Shown: piece after piece, positions 30,690-32,399 of the stretch
How the letters are laid out: each line of letters starts with the position of its first letter
Numbering within the stretch: the first letter of the stretch is position 1
Assembly: GCA_016790395.1 (NCBI GenBank)
Contig: JAEUPH010000127.1
Coordinates: 1 to 32,399, forward strand
Source: Rubrivivax sp.
GTDB taxonomy: Bacteria; Pseudomonadota; Gammaproteobacteria; Burkholderiales; Burkholderiaceae_C
Length of the DNA stretch: 32,399 nucleotides
Reading direction: 5' to 3'
Notes under the pieces: generated by a model
Seen by the model: only the letters and a program-made list of their open reading frames with translations
The model's database searches: none
Told to the model about the DNA's origin: nothing
Made by a program: the position numbers and the translations under genes

Positions 30690-32399
30690 CTACAGCGCCT
30701 TCGTCGCGATGCGGAAGTCCGGGTCTTCCGGGAAGGGGCCCAGGGTGAAGCCCAGGCTGTTCATCAGCTTGAACATCGGCTGGTTGTTGCTGAGGATGAG
30801 CCCGATGATCTCGCTCAGGCCCTTGCTGCGCGCCGACTCGATGATGGACATCATCAGCCGCGAGCCCAGGCCCTTGCCCGCAAAGTCGTCGGCCACCACC
30901 AGACTGAACTCGCAGCTGGTGCCGTCCGGGTTGGTGATGTAGCGGCTGACGCCGACGATGCGTTCGGTCTCGCTCACCGTGCCGTCGTCGGCCGTGCTGC
31001 GTTCCTTCACCACGGCCACCAGGGCCATCTCGCGGTCGTAGTCGATCAGCGTGAAGCGCGCCAGCATGCGCGTCGGCAGCTCGGGCATCTGGCTGGCGAA
31101 GCGGAAGTAGCGGCTTTCGGCCGACAGGCCGCGCACCAGCGCCTGCAGCATCTCGGCGTCGTCGGGATGGATGGGCCGGATGGTGTAGGCACCGCCGCCC
31201 TTCAGCGGCCATTCGCGGTCCTGGCCGGACGGGTAGGGCAGGATGGCCAGATGGCCGTAGGTGCCCGGCGAGGTGCCGGAGTTCTCGATCACGATGCGCG
31301 CGTCCACCGCCACGGCGCCGTGCTCGTCGACGATGATGGGGTTGATGTCCATCTCGCGCAGTTGGGGCAGCGCACAGACCATCTCGCTCACGCGCAGCAG
31401 CACGGTCTCCAGCGCGCCCAGCTCGGCCGCGGGGGCGCCGCGCCACTCGCCCAGCATCTCGGCCACGCGGGCGCGCGTGATCATCTGCCGCGCCAGGAAC
31501 TGGTTCAGCGGCGGCAGCTCCATCGCGCGGTCGGCGATGAGCTCGATCATCGTGCCGCCGGCGCCGAAGGTGATGACGGGGCCGAAGGCCTCGTCGGTGG
31601 TGAGGCCCACGAAGACCTCGCGGCCATGCTCGGGCCGGGCCATCGGCTGCACCGTGATGCCGTTGATGCGCGCCTGCGGCACGGCGCGCGCCACCGCGGC
31701 CAGCATCTCGTTGTAGCGGTCGCGCACCTGGGCGGCGTTGTGCACGTTGAGCACCACGCCCTGCACGTCGCTCTTGTGGCTGATGTCAGGGGAGTCGATC
31801 TTCAGCGCCACCGGGAAGCCCTGCTGGCTGGCGATCAGCATGGCTTCGTTGGCGGTGCGTGCGAGCATGGTGCGCGTCACCGGGATGTGGAAGGCGGCCA
31901 GCAGGGCCTTGCTCTCCATCTCGGTCAGCACGTTGCGGCGCTCGGCCAGCACGCCCTCGATGAGCAGGCGCGCGCCTTCGGTGTCCGGCGCCAGCCCGCC
32001 CACCAGGGGCGGCGGCGTCTGCTGCAGCAGCTGCTGGTTCTTGTAGAAGCTGGCGATGCTGTGGAAGGCGTCCACCGCGCCTTCCGGCGTGCGGAACACG
32101 GGCATCTTGCGTGCCGCCATGCGTTCGCGCGCCGGGCGCACGCTGGCTTCGCCCAGCCAGCAGCCCAGCACCGGCTTGGCGGTCGGCGTGAAGGCCGCGG
32201 CCACGGCGTCGGCGATGGCGTCGGTGTCCACACCGGCCTTGGGCGCGTGCAGGATCAGCACGCCGTCGGCGTCGCGGTTGGCGACCGCGGCCTGCATGGC
32301 CAGCACGTAGGCCTCGGGCGGGGCGTCCTCGCCCAGGTCGGCCACGTGGCCCACCTTCAGGCCCAGCGACTGCGCCCAGTCGGCGGCCAGCACGGCCGG
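30690..32399 (-). CDS. PatZ-like acyl-CoA synthetase/GNAT protein (partial, N terminus outside window)
   Basis: The C-terminal 569 or so residues of a second NDP-forming acyl-CoA synthetase/acetyltransferase fusion; the frame stays open to the right edge, so the N-terminal CoA-binding domain is missing from view. The visible parts are the end of the ligase domains (VLGCWLGEASVRPARERM), an ATP-grasp domain (FPVALKIDSPDISHKSDVQG, ITFGAGGTMIELIADRAMEL, REMDINPIIVDEHG), and a GNAT domain in the last 170 residues (YTIRPIHPDDAEMLQALVRG, acetyl-CoA loop GKGLGSRLM, IIGLILSNNQPMFKL). It is homologous to the gene at 3476-6166 but clearly diverged. It either acetylates proteins or works as an acyl-CoA ligase. 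Confidence 0.88.
   Translation of the reverse strand, partial: PAVLAADWAQSLGLKVGHVADLGEDAPPEAYVLAMQAAVANRDADGVLILHAPKAGVDTDAIADAVAAAFTPTAKPVLGCWLGEASVRPARERMAARKMPVFRTPEGAVDAFHSIASFYKNQQLLQQTPPPLVGGLAPDTEGARLLIEGVLAERRNVLTEMESKALLAAFHIPVTRTMLARTANEAMLIASQQGFPVALKIDSPDISHKSDVQGVVLNVHNAAQVRDRYNEMLAAVARAVPQARINGITVQPMARPEHGREVFVGLTTDEAFGPVITFGAGGTMIELIADRAMELPPLNQFLARQMITRARVAEMLGEWRGAPAAELGALETVLLRVSEMVCALPQLREMDINPIIVDEHGAVAVDARIVIENSGTSPGTYGHLAILPYPSGQDREWPLKGGGAYTIRPIHPDDAEMLQALVRGLSAESRYFRFASQMPELPTRMLARFTLIDYDREMALVAVVKERSTADDGTVSETERIVGVSRYITNPDGTSCEFSLVVADDFAGKGLGSRLMMSIIESARSKGLSEIIGLILSNNQPMFKLMNSLGFTLGPFPEDPDFRIATKAL

Noticed and set aside
1-32399. CRISPR array, tRNA, rRNA, insertion sequence or prophage genes
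   Set aside because: I read for regular repeats, tRNA-like cloverleafs, transposase and integrase motifs and terminal inverted repeats, and saw none. Faint RNA genes cannot be excluded by eye.

Overview
The window is very GC-rich (roughly 70% or more), almost fully coding, and has the gene content of a betaproteobacterium. I infer a Burkholderiales member of the Rubrivivax/Leptothrix/Methylibium type. The pointers are the DUF6502-DUF4382 pair, the order FAD monooxygenase - DUF2783 - hmgA - fahA, PatZ-like acyl-CoA synthetase/acetyltransferase fusions, and RpfG-type two-component proteins. I recognised 25 protein-coding genes, one of them cut by the right edge. I saw no rRNA, tRNA, CRISPR array, insertion sequence, integrase or prophage gene. 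No stretch over 300 bases lacks a gene. The longest gaps are about 100-140 bp, mostly between divergent genes, plus the 108-bp left edge (1-108), in which I see nothing.

Layout. 109-777 (-): DUF1345 membrane protein. 912-2941 (+): DUF6502 putative regulator translationally coupled to a DUF4382 lipoprotein, behind two nested sets of inverted repeats. 2928-3371 (-): universal stress protein. 3476-6166 (+): PatZ-like protein acetyltransferase. 6167-9466 (-): membrane-anchored multi-PAS hybrid histidine kinase. 9568-10032 (+): NikR. 10086-15548 (+): aromatic catabolic operon (metallo-beta-lactamase-fold protein with an altered metal site, FAD monooxygenase, DUF2783, homogentisate dioxygenase, fumarylacetoacetase) that converges on fumarate and acetoacetate. 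15624-16880 (+): Ala/Pro-rich SPOR-like membrane protein, tail to tail with a PlsC-type acyltransferase (16881-17471, -).

17614-23550 (+): five-gene cyclic-di-GMP signalling operon: EAL phosphodiesterase with REC and PAS domains, a 63-aa protein, an HDOD protein, a soluble histidine kinase and a REC-HD-GYP phosphodiesterase. A close match to a flagellar sigma-28 (FliA) promoter precedes it, so I infer that it lowers c-di-GMP in flagellated cells. 23597-28236 (+): four tightly packed genes: two different phosphofructokinases (one with pyrophosphate-type and one with ATP-type diagnostic residues), an alpha/beta hydrolase lacking the usual catalytic His, and a membrane pseudokinase candidate. 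28293-29036 (+): NIPSNAP protein, overlapping tail to tail a WYL regulator (29006-29986, -). A near-ideal operator lies between the regulator and the divergent secreted DUF1579-like protein (30068-30676, +). 30690-32399 (-): a second PatZ-like protein, missing its N terminus.

Two architectural habits recur: 1-4 nt stop/start overlaps inside operons, and convergent genes that abut or overlap and leave no room for conventional terminators.
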